Positions 28,545 to 38,328 of a DNA stretch of 64,000 nt are shown piece after piece. Location: NCBI GenBank assembly GCA_918797485.1, contig CAKKNE010000006.1, positions 806,001-870,000 of the forward strand, given 5' to 3'. The stretch comes from Pelagomonas calceolata. Taxonomy: Eukaryota > Sar > Pelagophyceae > Pelagomonadales > Pelagomonadaceae. The notes beneath the pieces are model-generated. The model did no database searches. It was given only the letters and a program-made list of their open reading frames with translations, and was not told the DNA's origin. The position numbers were made by a program, and so were the translations under genes. Positions within the stretch are counted from its first letter, which is position 1. Every line of letters begins with the position of its first letter.

Positions 28545-29387
28545 ATGCCAGCCGCCGGCGCCCTCGTGCTGCAGGCCGTCGGGCTGGCATCTTTAAGGGA
28601 GGCCGAGCGCGCCGCAGCATCGATACAAGCGGTGCAGCCCGACCTCGAACACATTGTCATAGGGGACGCGGAGACGCTGCGCCGGGCGACGGCCACCTTC
28701 CAACGAAAAATCGACGTCGAGGAGGGCCTAGACGCCACGATCCGGGCGGCGCTGCGCCGCGCGGCCCGCGTATCAACAGGCTGCCGGCGGCGGAGCGGCT
28801 GCGCCGACGAGTTAGTAAGGGCGCTCCGCGTGGCGCGCATCGCTCATCTGCGGCGCCTCCTTACGGAATATGATTACGTGGTTTCGATGGATGCGGACAG
28901 CCTCGCGTGCCAAAAGCCGGACTTTGCCTTAAAGGGCGCCTGGGACGTGGCGCTCCGGCCCGTGCCCGTGGCCGTCCGCAAGGGGCCCGCGCGGGACCTG
29001 CCGCCCTACCCGCCCGAGTTCAGCGGCGCGCTCCTCATCTTGCGCAACACGACGGCGACGCAGAACTTGCTGGAAACGTGGGCGGCGCTCTACGCTTCCT
29101 ACAACGACGGGAAGCACCCGACTTCGGACCAGCCGCTCCTCCGCGTCGCGCTGCGCGCCGCGGGCGCGCGCGTGCGCTACCTGCCCGTGCGCTACGGCTG
29201 CGCGGTCTGGTCCGCCTCTGCTCAGTCCTGCCCCGCGTACACGGGCGCGATGAAGCGCGCGGTCGCGGGGCCGGCGCGCGCGGTCCGCCGCGACAAGCTC
29301 GGGGGGCCGAACGCGGCGCTCTGGCGGGCGCACGAGCGGGCCCTAAACCGGGAGCCGTGCGTGCTGCTGCACGGGCTCCACGGCTGA
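28545..29387 (+). CDS. Glycosyltransferase-like protein (GT-A fold)
   Basis: 280 residues. A Rossmann-like start (LEHIVIGDAETLRRATATF) and a DXD-type metal/nucleotide-sugar motif in YDYVVSMDADSLACQKPDF, followed by EFSGALLILRNTTATQNLLE and a H-PTSDQPLLRVAL block, resemble glycogenin- or GT8/GT77-type enzymes. The acceptor and sugar cannot be told. No signal peptide or anchor is obvious at the chosen ATG, which is unusual for a Golgi enzyme, so an upstream exon is possible. Arg/Ala-rich in its last third. Confidence 0.7.
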   Translation: MPAAGALVLQAVGLASLREAERAAASIQAVQPDLEHIVIGDAETLRRATATFQRKIDVEEGLDATIRAALRRAARVSTGCRRRSGCADELVRALRVARIAHLRRLLTEYDYVVSMDADSLACQKPDFALKGAWDVALRPVPVAVRKGPARDLPPYPPEFSGALLILRNTTATQNLLETWAALYASYNDGKHPTSDQPLLRVALRAAGARVRYLPVRYGCAVWSASAQSCPAYTGAMKRAVAGPARAVRRDKLGGPNAALWRAHERALNREPCVLLHGLHG

Positions 29388-29427
29388 GGTGTGTGTGTGT
29401 TAATTTTGTTGAATTGCTTAACCTCGG

Positions 29428-29455
29428 GACTCGGACCGGGACCGAGGTCCGAGTC
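29428..29455. terminator. Hairpin between convergent genes
   Basis: GACTCGGACC at 29428-29437 and GGTCCGAGTC at 29446-29455 form a perfect 10-bp stem with an 8-nt loop. It lies in the 131-bp gap between the stops of the glycosyltransferase and AASDH-like genes, after a (GT)n run. Role in 3'-end formation is only a guess. Confidence 0.5.
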
Positions 29456-29518
29456 GCCCTGCCCGCCCGAGTAGCCCCCATGCGCCGTCGCCCCGAGTGT
29501 GAGCTGTTACAAACACTT

Positions 29519-32393
29519 TTACAACATATCGATCGCGTGAAGGCGGTCGTCGCGTGCTCCAACGAAGACTCGCGATCCGACGATGACCGGCGCCGAGAAC
29601 GCCTTCGCGCCGAGGTCGCACTCGGCGATGGGCGCGCCATCAGTCGCGGAAACGACGAAGACTCGGCCGTCGGTAGACACGGCGACGAGCGTATCGGACA
29701 CGAGCGCAGGTGCCTTGAAGAATTTCGCCCCGGGAACCGATCGCCGGTGCTTCAAAGCGCCACTGGTCGCGTCGCGGAAGACGAGGCCGCCCCGGTCGTC
29801 AGCGACGCAGACGTTCGCGCCGACGACGGCCACGGGCGCGTAGACGGGCGCCGCGCTTCCGACGATGGACCAGCGTCCCGCGCCGTCGTCGTGCGAGACC
29901 GCGTGGACCGCGCCGGAGACGTCGCCGTAGATGACTGCATCCTCGTGGACCACGGGTTGCGCAAACACGGGCGCGCCGGCTTTGCGCCATAGCGGGGCCA
30001 GCGTCGCCGCCTGGAGACCGTGCACCGCGCCGGCGGTCGTCGCCACGACGAGGACCTCACCAGCTAAGGTAGGAGCTGCGAAGACCGCGCCGCCGAGGTG
30101 CTCCGAGGTCCGGCGCACGGATCCGTCGGCGAGCGCAAGAGCCCTTACGAATCCGCCGTGCGAGCCGACGACGAGGGTCGTCGCGTCGAGCGCCGTCGCC
30201 GCGCCTTTGATCGGGCCCGCGCACGGCGCCGACGTCCATCTTAGAGTCCCGTCCGCTACGGCCACGGCGTAGACCCTCCCGTCGTACCCCCCGACAAAGG
30301 CCGCCCCGCCCACGATCAAACAAGGGGCCTCGACGGCGGCGTCCGCCTCTCCGGCGAGGCTCGCGCCGAGGCCGACGCCTGCCGTCCAGAGCGCCGCCCC
30401 GCTGCGCGTGTCGAAGCACACGAGGTCGCGGCCGTGCGACGCCACGAGGCCCTTGCGGCCGTCGTCGAAGAGCGCCACCGCCGCGTCGACGCAGGCCTTG
30501 AGCTGGAGCGACCACGCGCGCCGCAGTGTCGCCGTGCGGGCGCGCTTCGGCGGCGGCGGTGCCAGAGCATTGTCGTCGGTGGGCGGCGCCGGGGCGCGAG
30601 ACTTATCGACGAGCGGCGCGAGCTCGCCGATGCTTAAGCTCAGCACGTCGTCCGGCGCGACGCCCAGTCGCCACGCCGCCTCGACGGCCTGCAGGCTCGT
30701 GCCGCCGAGCGCCGCGAAGGAAGTATCCCCGGTGACGGGCCGGCCGAGGACCGCCGCGAAGGCGTCGAGGACGGCCGTCGTGGCCGTGGTCGGGCGTGGC
30801 ACGGCCGCGGCCGGCGCCGGGGCCGCGTGATTCGGCGCGAGCCGCCGCAGCGCCGCGCGGTCGACCTTCCCCGTCGGCCCGCGCGGCAGCGGGGACGCCT
30901 CGCAGAACGCGGCGGGCCGGTACCGCGCCGGGATCGTGGCCGCGCGGCGCCGCGCGTCCTCGACGTCCTCGCAGCACGCCACCAGATGACCGTCCCTAAC
31001 GACCACCGCGACGCCCGCGCCCAGGCGCTCCTCGACGTCGTTGCACGAGACGCGCACGCCGTGCACGTTGACGACGTCGTCGAGGCGGCCGCCGCAGATC
31101 ACGGCACCGCATGCGGCGCACGCGGTCCCCGCGTCGCCCGTCCGGAACGCCAACGCCCCGCTCGCCGCCTCGAAGCGCGGGCCCGGGCCGGCCGCGCCCA
31201 GATCGGGTGGGTCGAAGCTCGGGCGGACGAGGTCGCCCCGCGCAGCGTAGCCGAGCGCCAGCGTCTTCCCGCGCACGACGATCTCGCCGCCGTCGACGGC
31301 GACCGTCGCGCCGGGGAGCGCGCGGAGGCCGCCGCACGCGCACCGCCCCGGGGCCGTTTCGACGGCGAAGGCGCAATCGGCGGCGGTCTCGGTGCAGCCG
31401 TAGATGTTGACGAGCGTCTGGGACGCGAGGCGCCGCGCCAGGAAGCGGTCGCGCAGGCGGCGCGGCAGCGGCTCGCCCGAACAGTGCCAGCGCGCGACGG
31501 CCGGGAGCGACGCGGGGAGCTGGGGGTCCGCCCGGAGCCAGGCCGCGAGCAGCGACGGCGTGAGCGTCACCTTCGCGGCGCCCAGGTCGCGCGCGCACCG
31601 GAGCGCGTCCGCGCCGGACGGAACAAGCAGCCCGTCGCCGCGCAGCAGCGCGCCGAGGACCTCCGCGACGCTGTCCACGAAGACCGCCGGCGTCCGCAGC
31701 AGCGCGGCGCCCCCCGCGAACGCGTCCCACTCCCAGCGCAGCCGGTGCAGTGTCGCCGCCGCCGACCCCACGACGGCCTTGCGGCCGCCGGCGCCTGTGC
31801 CCGACGTGGCGAGGGCGTAGAGCGCGTCCGGCAGCCACGCCACCGGCGCGTCGGCAAACCTCTCAACGCCGTCGGCGTCGACGCGGCAGGCCGGCGCAAG
31901 GGCGGCGCGCGTCGCCGCCGGGTCGTCCGTGGGACAGTACACGGCGCCCACCGCGAGGCACGCGAGCTGGCAGACCACGGCCTTCGCCGGCGCCGCCCGC
32001 TCGTCGACGGCGTAGGCGACCGCCCGGCCGGCGGTGGCGCCGGCGGCGCGCAGCTCGCTCGCGAGATCCCGGGTCGTCCGTGGGACAGTACACGGCGCCC
32101 ACCGCGAGGCACGCGAGCTGGCAGACCACGGCCTTCGCCGGCGCCGCCCGCTCGTCGACGGCGTAGGCGACCGCCCGGCCGGCGGTGGCGCCGGCGGCGC
32201 GCAGCTCGCTCGCGAGGGCCTCGACGGCCTCGTGCAGTTCCGCGAACGTCGTCACGGACCCGTCGCGTTGGTGCGTGAGCGCTGGTTTTGATGCATGTGC
32301 TGCCACCGCTTGCTGCCAGAGGCGCTGCAGCGCCTCCATGGCGCTGCACCGATGCCTCGTAAATTTTCCGTCCATTTCAGACGATCCAAACAT
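29519..32393 (-). CDS. AASDH: AASDH/ACSF4-like: adenylation, carrier and PQQ-propeller domains
   Basis: Domain order A-T-beta-propeller as in animal AASDH (ACSF4, U26). Adenylation motifs: ALATSGTGAGGRKAVVGS, NIYGCTETAADC, and the catalytic-lysine motif PTGKVDRAALRRL. The carrier domain has the phosphopantetheine serine in FAALGGTSLQAVEAAW. The C-terminal 370 residues are PQQ-like repeats (LRWTSAPCAGPIKGAATA; AVHGLQAATLAPLWRKAGAP). The family is thought to activate an amino acid or beta-alanine-like acid; the substrate is not proven. The start is ATG 32393 or 32339 (MEALQRLWQQ). A 148-bp exact repeat at 31918-32216 shifts the frame, so the gene reads through only if 151 nt are skipped (intron or assembly artefact). 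The A domain is otherwise intact. Confidence 0.85.
31918..32065 (-). repeat. 148-bp exact tandem duplication, copy 1
   Basis: Identical to 32069-32216; the copies are 3 bp apart (period 151). Lies in the adenylation domain coding for CQLACLAVGAVYCPTDDP. Confidence 0.9.
32069..32216 (-). repeat. 148-bp exact tandem duplication, copy 2
   Basis: Identical to 31918-32065. Since 151 is not a multiple of three the duplication breaks the frame of the AASDH-like gene unless removed from the RNA. Confidence 0.9.
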
Positions 32394-32439
32394 CTCTGAG
32401 GCTGCTGAGCCGGCCGAGACCTCGATGCTCTCCGTGCTT

Positions 32440-32461
32440 GCTAGTGTCTTACAGCCGCTAG
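32440..32461 (+). promoter_or_regulatory. GCTAGTG...GCTAG box
   Basis: GCTAGTGTCTTACAGCC then GCTAG, preceded by CTT. It is 47 bp upstream of the AASDH-like ATG at 32393 (100 bp from 32339) and 180 bp upstream of the GT90-like frame. Confidence 0.55.
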
Positions 32462-32641
32462 ATACTCAGGGGATTCTCTCTGCACTCCGGCCCGCCGGTG
32501 ACGACGTCGCCGCGCCGGTAAATTCATTCGATTCTTTTTACACGGGGAAGTGGTGATTTGATCAAGGATGGGAGTCGCGCCAACCATCGTGTCCGGTGAA
32601 ATCAGTGGTGGGTGAGGAGCGGGGGACGTATATGATGCACC

Positions 32642-33658
32642 GTGTTTTCCGAGCGAGAGGCAAGCTCGATCTTGCGAGGTTCAGGCCTCGCGGGCGACGA
32701 ACTGCACCGTCGTCGCGATCGCGGTACAGTCGTGGGCCGGGTCGCGTGCCGCGAAGTCGACGCAGAGCATACGTGCAAGCGGCTGCCGCCCATCGCTCGC
32801 CGGCGGCTGATGCCTACCGAAAAAAGACGACGGAAGACCTGCGCCCAGGAGAACGGCAACCGGGCGCGTTTGTTAGGAGCGGCCCTCACGCTGCAGCGGC
32901 CCGACCTCTTCGACGTCAAGTGTTCCTACCTAGCGCCGCCGTCGAACTTCACCTGCGCCCAGACGGAAGTCGGCACGCACCACCGCCTGGAGCTCGAGGA
33001 GGCGAGGCGGCTGGTGTTGTTGTCACCGCGCGCCGTGAAGGACTCGAGGTGGGTCGAGCCCGAGGACTACGCCCGCTACAAATACGTGCTGAACCTGCCG
33101 GGCCAGACCTCGGGCTCGTACAGCCGCAACCTCAACCACCTCTGGGCCGTCGGTGCCATTGTATTACTGTGGGACGCGAAGATCGTGGAATGGTACTACG
33201 CCGCGCTGCAGGCGGGCGTGACCCATCTCTCGGTGAACGCGTCGACGGCGGCCCGCGTTATTGATGATTTAGACCCTACAACGATCGAGAGACTCATCGA
33301 AGGCGCTAAAAAAGTACAAGAGCTATTGGTCTGCCCCGACTGCATCGCGCACTACCTCAGACGAGTGGTCGATGCTATCAGAGAGCGGGTCTCCTACCGC
33401 TACGTGCTCGACGACCGGGATGCGATTCTGGCATTAGCCGAAAGAGCGCGAGCGTGTCGGGATTTCGTGGAGGTCCGCGTCCGCGTGCGAAGGCACGGGC
33501 AAAAATTCAGAGCAAGGGGCGGCGCGTCCATGTGCGAGGTGCTGCGCCGAGGCAAGTGGCGCGGGCCGCCGCCGCCTGCCGTCAAGGTCGCGTTGGACGA
33601 CTCATTAGGCCCGCGGCCGGCGTTCGCGCCGCGAACGGGGCAGTTCGTCGTGCCCTGA
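32642..33658 (+). CDS. GT90/CAP10-like O-glycosyltransferase, N-terminus uncertain
   Basis: 338 residues. The GT90 core is recognisable: RPDLFDVKCSYL, then YKYVLNLPGQTSGSYSRNLN, GAIVLLWDAKIVEWYYAALQ and GVTHLSVN. The family (CAP10, Rumi/POGLUT, plant DUF821) moves xylose or glucose onto proteins or glycans in ER/Golgi. The first 55 residues are Arg-rich with no signal peptide; an internal ATG at about 32810 is an alternative start, and the usual N-terminal half of the fold is partly missing. The gene may therefore be truncated or have an unseen 5' exon. Confidence 0.7.
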   Translation: MFSEREASSILRGSGLAGDELHRRRDRGTVVGRVACREVDAEHTCKRLPPIARRRLMPTEKRRRKTCAQENGNRARLLGAALTLQRPDLFDVKCSYLAPPSNFTCAQTEVGTHHRLELEEARRLVLLSPRAVKDSRWVEPEDYARYKYVLNLPGQTSGSYSRNLNHLWAVGAIVLLWDAKIVEWYYAALQAGVTHLSVNASTAARVIDDLDPTTIERLIEGAKKVQELLVCPDCIAHYLRRVVDAIRERVSYRYVLDDRDAILALAERARACRDFVEVRVRVRRHGQKFRARGGASMCEVLRRGKWRGPPPPAVKVALDDSLGPRPAFAPRTGQFVVP

Positions 33659-33716
33659 CGCCTAGTCGGCGCGACGGCGTAGATTTCAAACAGGATATTA
33701 AGCACAAACGTATCTA

Positions 33717-34718
33717 CTAGAACTTCCGCAGCGCCGGGTTCACCAAAGCCGCGAGCTGCTGCAGCGGCGCCGGCGCCGTCGCGGGGATGTCGCGGATGTA
33801 GTCGATCTTCCCCTCGGCGTCAGAACCGTAGAACGAGATGCCTTTCGGACCGTCGTTGCCGTTCACGCGCACGAGCCACGTGAAGCAACACGCGTCGTCG
33901 CCTCGCGAGAGCTCCGTGGGCACGAACTCGATGCCCGGGATGTCAAAAGCTTCCACAAACTCCTTGACCTCGGCCTTGCCGAGGAACGGATTGGGATAGT
34001 TAAAGTCCTCGTAGCGGATGTCCTCCGCGAACAACTCCAAAGCTACCGCGGGCGTGGCACCCTTCGGGTAGGCCTCGTTCCAGAGGTAGTCGGCGATTTG
34101 TGCGGCTCCTTTTGGCGAACGCTTCTCATAGGTCGGCACCTTGTCCTCCTTCTCGATGTTGGCCGTCGCGGCCTTTAACAGAGCTTCGGTCGCTTCGCCC
34201 GGTTTCAGGATCGGTTCGCTCCCTTCTCTGGCGTACACTAATTTCCCATCTTCGAACTTGACGAAGGTCGTACCTCTCAGACCCTCCTTGCCATTCGCAT
34301 CCTCTCGATGCCACGTGAAGCCACCACTCACGGCATCACCGGCGATGCGGTCGCAGACGACTCTCGTACCTTCCGGGTACTTCTCCTCGAAGTACTTCGC
34401 GATCTGGCCGGGCCCCGTAAAAGTATCCGAGGCGAGGTCCTCGTACTGGGCGTACGACGCGCATAACGCCGCGACGGCGTCTGGGTTAACACCGGTCGGC
34501 GCGCAGACGACGTCGACGAGCTTCTGGGCGGCCTTGTCTCCGCTGCCCGGCGCGGCCGACGCGACTGCGTTCTGCGCCGCCGTCATGAAGTCGGCCACGA
34601 AGCTCGCATGGAGCGTCGTGCCACGCCGCGACGCTGCCACTGATGATGATGCAGGCACTAATGCTGAGGCGCCGAGCGCGGCGCAAGCGAGGAGGAGTCG
34701 AGCAGCGTTCATAGTCAT
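33717..34718 (-). CDS. Plastid-targeted protein with two NTF2/SnoaL-like domains
   Basis: 333 residues from ATG 34718. The N-terminus MTMNAARLLLACAALGASALVPASSS has the signal peptide plus ASA-LVP junction of complex-plastid preproteins (the ASAFAP motif in diatoms). Two NTF2-like folds follow: near 80-190 (ALCASYAQYEDLASDTFTGP, VKFEDGKLVYAREGSEP) and 215-325 (LELFAEDIRYEDFNYPNPFL, CCFTWLVRVNGNDGPKGISF). Such domains bind small molecules or form scaffolds; plant chloroplast members have unknown roles. No catalytic residues can be assigned. The frame is open upstream to 34862. Confidence 0.8.
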   Translation of the reverse strand: MTMNAARLLLACAALGASALVPASSSVAASRRGTTLHASFVADFMTAAQNAVASAAPGSGDKAAQKLVDVVCAPTGVNPDAVAALCASYAQYEDLASDTFTGPGQIAKYFEEKYPEGTRVVCDRIAGDAVSGGFTWHREDANGKEGLRGTTFVKFEDGKLVYAREGSEPILKPGEATEALLKAATANIEKEDKVPTYEKRSPKGAAQIADYLWNEAYPKGATPAVALELFAEDIRYEDFNYPNPFLGKAEVKEFVEAFDIPGIEFVPTELSRGDDACCFTWLVRVNGNDGPKGISFYGSDAEGKIDYIRDIPATAPAPLQQLAALVNPALRKF

Positions 34719-34938
34719 CGTACCGCTTGCTGAAACTTCAAACCCGACGAGCAATGCGTCTCCGTGGGCAGAGATAGGTGCCGATGACGCCGATGCTGGA
34801 TTTTGTCTCTCGGAGAGCGTGCCTGTCGAGCAGCCCGCAGCGCTAGTCACGCGGCCCAACAACCGTTATCAACAGCGGCGCGCGACCACTCCGGGACTAT
34901 CTTCCAGCGGCGAGGCAACCGGGCGCGCACGGCGCGGC

Positions 34939-36391
34939 ATGCACACCTCCCAGGCTCTCCTTGCAGCCATCACCGGTGCCGCCGCGATGGCGCCGACGAA
35001 GATCCGCAGCGCCACGCCGAAGTTCGCCCCGATGCCGGCCATGCTCACGTCGACCGTCCCGGGCACCTGGGCCCACGACACGATGAGCCGCCGCGTCGTC
35101 GAGGACATCCTGGACAAGGTGCGCTCGCGGCGTCCCGTCGTGTAGAGGCGCGTTCACGCCATCGACGCGACTGGTGTCCATCTCACGATGCCGTGGGTGG
35201 TTTCTTTTGCGATTTCGAGGCCGTTAATGCTCCACGCAGGTCGTCTACGGCGACAATAGTGATGCAGCGTGGTTTTCTGAGGCGAAGCCGTCGTTAGATG
35301 CTTTAAGAGCCGAAATACTGGCGGACGCCGAACTAAGGCCGATCGAAGGCGCCGGTGAGGACGTCGCGGATTGGAACGCACTACTGGCAAAGTATCCCGG
35401 AGGGACCTGGCTCTCAGCGCCTTGGTTGGTGGCCGAGTTCTACCTGTACCGGAGGGTGGCGGAAGCGACGCAATGGTTCCGCGACGGGAATACACGAGGG
35501 GAACAGAATATTGAGGACGTCTTCGCCAAATCTAAACAAGCGGGCCTCGCCTCCGCGACCACGACTCTGGAAGCTTTGGCGGCGCGGACGGTTGAGTTAG
35601 TTTGTGATGCCAAGGCCTCAGCTTTTTTCCTCTCGCTGGCTCTCTGGGGCAACCGCATGGATTTGAGTTTGTGGCCCGCCGATGCTGGTGTCGCGTCGTC
35701 GTCCGAAGCCTTTGACCAGGTGCTGGCTTCTTCCTCGGAACAACTCCTCGCGGACGACACGGAGCAAGTGACTCAACTCTTGGACACGTTACGGGCCAAA
35801 GGAGGCGGCGTCATTGATCTGGTGGTGGACAACGCGGGCTTCGAGTTGTGTACGGATTTACTGTTAGCGGACCATCTTGTAGGAAGTGGCGCGGCGAAGT
35901 GCGTGCGCTTCCGCGTGAAACATCATCCCACGTTTGTCTCCGATGCTTTGGAGCGCGACGTCGACGCCCACATCGCGGAGCTTGCGAAGGGTGACGGCGC
36001 GGCGGCGAGCGTCGCGAAACGGTGGGGGGAACGCCGTGCTAGTGGAGAATTCGCCTGCGTCGCGGACACGTACTGGGCCATGCCGTACGCGTTGTGGGAC
36101 GTTCCTGAAACATTGTACGATCATTTGAGGGACAGTTCATCTCTCATCATCGTGAAGGGCGACGCGAACTACCGACGAGCCTTAGGCGACCGGCCGTGGC
36201 CGCTCGACGCGCCCTTTGCGGACGTGTGCAGCTACGCGCCGGCACCCTTATTGTGTTTGCGCACCCTCAAAGCGGAGCTCGGCTGCGGCATGGCTAAACA
36301 AGGCACGGACCGCGCCGCTTCTAGTGATGAAACGTGGCTCACGGACGGGAGGTGGGGCGTGGTGCACTTCTCACCGGCCGCCGACGAGTAA
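34939..36391 (+). CDS. DUF89/ARMT1 damage-control phosphatase
   Basis: Exons 34939-35136 and 35240-36391 give 449 residues. DUF89 signatures: WLVAEFYLYRRVAEA, LALWGNRMDLSLWP, the metal site VVDNAGFELCTDLLLADHL, KHHPTFVSD and LIIVKGDANYRRALGD. These metal-dependent phosphatases (subfamily III, ARMT1-type) clear damaged sugar phosphates such as fructose-1-phosphate; a proposed carboxyl methyltransferase activity is disputed. The N-terminus with MHTSQALLAAITGAA could be a weak targeting peptide. The intron join (RPVVYGDNSDAAW) restores the frame. It ends 8 bp before the convergent membrane-protein gene. Confidence 0.9.
35137..35239 (+). mobile_element. Introner-type intron, 103 nt
   Basis: It starts GTCGTGTA and is followed by GTCGTCTA (7 of 8). 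It contains ACGCCATCGACGCGACTGG and shares GTGGGTGG and GATTTCGAGGCCG-like blocks with introns at 799 and 1836, so it belongs to the same subfamily. Confidence 0.8.
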
Positions 36392-36399
36392 CTATAACC

Positions 36400-38034
36400 T
36401 TAAGTACCCCAGCTCCTTTGCCAGTCCGCGAGGTCCACTCTTCCCGTTTCGCCGGCGTGAACCGGCTCGCTTGGGACCACCTCGCCGGCGTGAACGGGCT
36501 CACCCGGAACCTCGCCGGTGACCACCCCGCCAGTGACCACCTCGCCGGCGACTGCCTCGGCCGCGGCGGCCCGACGCGTCTCCACGGCTAACGCGCCGGA
36601 CAAGGCCGCGGCTGTGCCCGGCGACAGGAGCCCAAAGCTTTGCTCCCGCACTCCGGAAACCTCGGCGCGCGCCGGCTCCGTCTCTGGCTCGGGCTGTGGT
36701 GCTTTCGGCTCCGGCGCGCCGGTCTCACCAACATTCGGCCACCAGGCCGGCGCCGGGCCGTCACACCGCGCCAGGATTTCTTGTGACGCGGCCTCGGGGT
36801 CATCGCCCGCGCCCTCGGACGCCGGGACGTCCAGGTAGGTGGCGCGATACACAGAGTCGGCAGTACACAGCGCGCTGCACGCGCACCCGCACACGAGTCC
36901 GATGCAGCCGCCGACGAGCCCCATCAAGTACGCGAATTCGTGCCAGTATACTGCGGGCGCAATCACGAGGTGCCATAGAAGTGCACTCACCACCAGGTAG
37001 TAGACGATAGCCCAACAGCACAGCGTCTTCCTGCGCACCGGGTACTTCGCCCTCCAGAGCGCGGAGGACTCACATGCGACCAAGGCCCACGAAAAGGCCA
37101 CGAGGAACGCGAGCGCCACGAGGAAGTTCCAGAGGTGGGGATTCGGGGGCGGGCACCCGTCGTCGAGCCACTTCTGGCGCCCCGGCTGGTCCTTGGCCTC
37201 GTTCGTGTGGTCTTCTATCTTTTTCCCGCAGACGCCCGTATATGCATAATTGCTGCCGGACTCAGCGTGGTCACAAGGGACCCCATCAATTCGGGTGGAG
37301 AATTGGTACGTCGTCCAGCCGCGGATGCGATTCTTGCACCGCTTGCCGTCGACGTCGTCCGGACCGAGCCAGAGATTCGGCGCCCTGTTTTTTCCGCTGT
37401 GGGTGTACTCGAGGCAGCAACTGAAGCCGTGGTACTCACGCTCGCGCTCGGTCGCGATCTCGAAGCTCAGGCACTCGGGGTCGGCGGCGCACAGCGTTCG
37501 GCATGCCTCGACGCTATGGTGCTCGACAGTGACGCCACAATCGAAACAGCCCCCCGCGTGAACGCCCCAGTTCACGAACTCGTGTCTCTTGGTCCAACAC
37601 GGGTCAACGTTGTCCACCACGAAGCCGGGGGCCCAGGATTTGGGCGCGGCGGGCTCGGGGCAGAGGTCATCGATGTTCTCCAAGCACGCCGTTTCGAGCC
37701 AGATGCCTTGTTCAAAGCTTAATGTTTGTGGAGGACACGAATCAGAGCCGTACTGCTCGGCCCACTTGATATCACTACTATTGCAGCATCCGCTCTTTTG
37801 ACACCGCGCAGGTTTACACGTATCATCACCTTGTTGCGCGAGGGCAAAATCACACGTCTCAGGTGGAGGACACGCATCGTAGCCTTGCGCCTCAGCCCAC
37901 GTTTGATTGCACGCGTACCGCCCGCGGCCCGCCCAGGTCTCGTCCAGGTATTTCATGCATTGCGCAGTATAATAGTCTACGCAGGAGCAGCGCGCTGTCC
38001 TTGCGAGGAGGGCTGCTGTGAGGAGACGGAGCAT
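36400..38034 (-). CDS. Cys-rich type I membrane protein, hypothetical
   Basis: 544 residues from ATG 38034. Signal peptide MLRLLTAALLARTARCS; then repeated short Cys units (CNQTWAEAQGYDACPPPETC; CNSSDIKWAEQYGSDSCPPQ) and a PAN/apple-like region around ACRTLCAADPECLSFEIATE. Two or three membrane helices follow (FLVALAFLVAFSWALVA; LVVSALLWHLVIAPAVYW; LVGGCIGLVCGCACSALC) and a cytosolic tail with low-complexity repeats (GEVVTGGVVTGEVPGEPVHAGE pattern). The two WAE-QYGSDSCPP units look like internal duplication. Possibly a cell-surface receptor or lectin; not recognised further. Confidence 0.75.
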   Translation of the reverse strand: MLRLLTAALLARTARCSCVDYYTAQCMKYLDETWAGRGRYACNQTWAEAQGYDACPPPETCDFALAQQGDDTCKPARCQKSGCCNSSDIKWAEQYGSDSCPPQTLSFEQGIWLETACLENIDDLCPEPAAPKSWAPGFVVDNVDPCWTKRHEFVNWGVHAGGCFDCGVTVEHHSVEACRTLCAADPECLSFEIATEREREYHGFSCCLEYTHSGKNRAPNLWLGPDDVDGKRCKNRIRGWTTYQFSTRIDGVPCDHAESGSNYAYTGVCGKKIEDHTNEAKDQPGRQKWLDDGCPPPNPHLWNFLVALAFLVAFSWALVACESSALWRAKYPVRRKTLCCWAIVYYLVVSALLWHLVIAPAVYWHEFAYLMGLVGGCIGLVCGCACSALCTADSVYRATYLDVPASEGAGDDPEAASQEILARCDGPAPAWWPNVGETGAPEPKAPQPEPETEPARAEVSGVREQSFGLLSPGTAAALSGALAVETRRAAAAEAVAGEVVTGGVVTGEVPGEPVHAGEVVPSEPVHAGETGRVDLADWQRSWGT

Positions 38035-38328
38035 GGCTGACGGATAGGAGCCGCCGGGATGCTCGTTTCGCCTTCGGGGCAGCGAAGGGAAGCGGCCGGA
38101 GCAGCAATTCTCAGGCTGCCCGCAGCACCGCATCGGGCAATCTGAGTTAATCTGAGCGCAACCCGCGCGTTGCCCGATGGCTCGAACGCATGACTCGCGG
38201 CCTTCGAGACGAATCCGGAGGCGTTCCGAAGTGCTCAACGGGCTGTGACCGCGAATCGGACAAACGCGGGCCGCGCGCGTAAGAGAGAGGAGGCTTACTT
38301 GACAAGCGGGGAGGAGGGAGTTCCGTAC
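38035..38328. other. Intergenic between tandem minus-strand genes
   Basis: 294 bp upstream of the Cys-rich protein gene. No GCTAGTG box and no repeat seen. Confidence 0.4.

Noticed and set aside
30827-32278. Long plus-strand open frame (483 codons) opposite the AASDH-like gene
   Set aside because: Almost only R, A, G and P; it mirrors the GC-rich third positions of the real minus-strand gene and has no domain.
34141-34938. Upstream extension of the DUF89 frame
   Set aside because: It is antisense to the NTF2-like gene and adds only Ser/Ala/Pro-rich sequence; the ATG at 34939 gives a normal DUF89 N-terminus.
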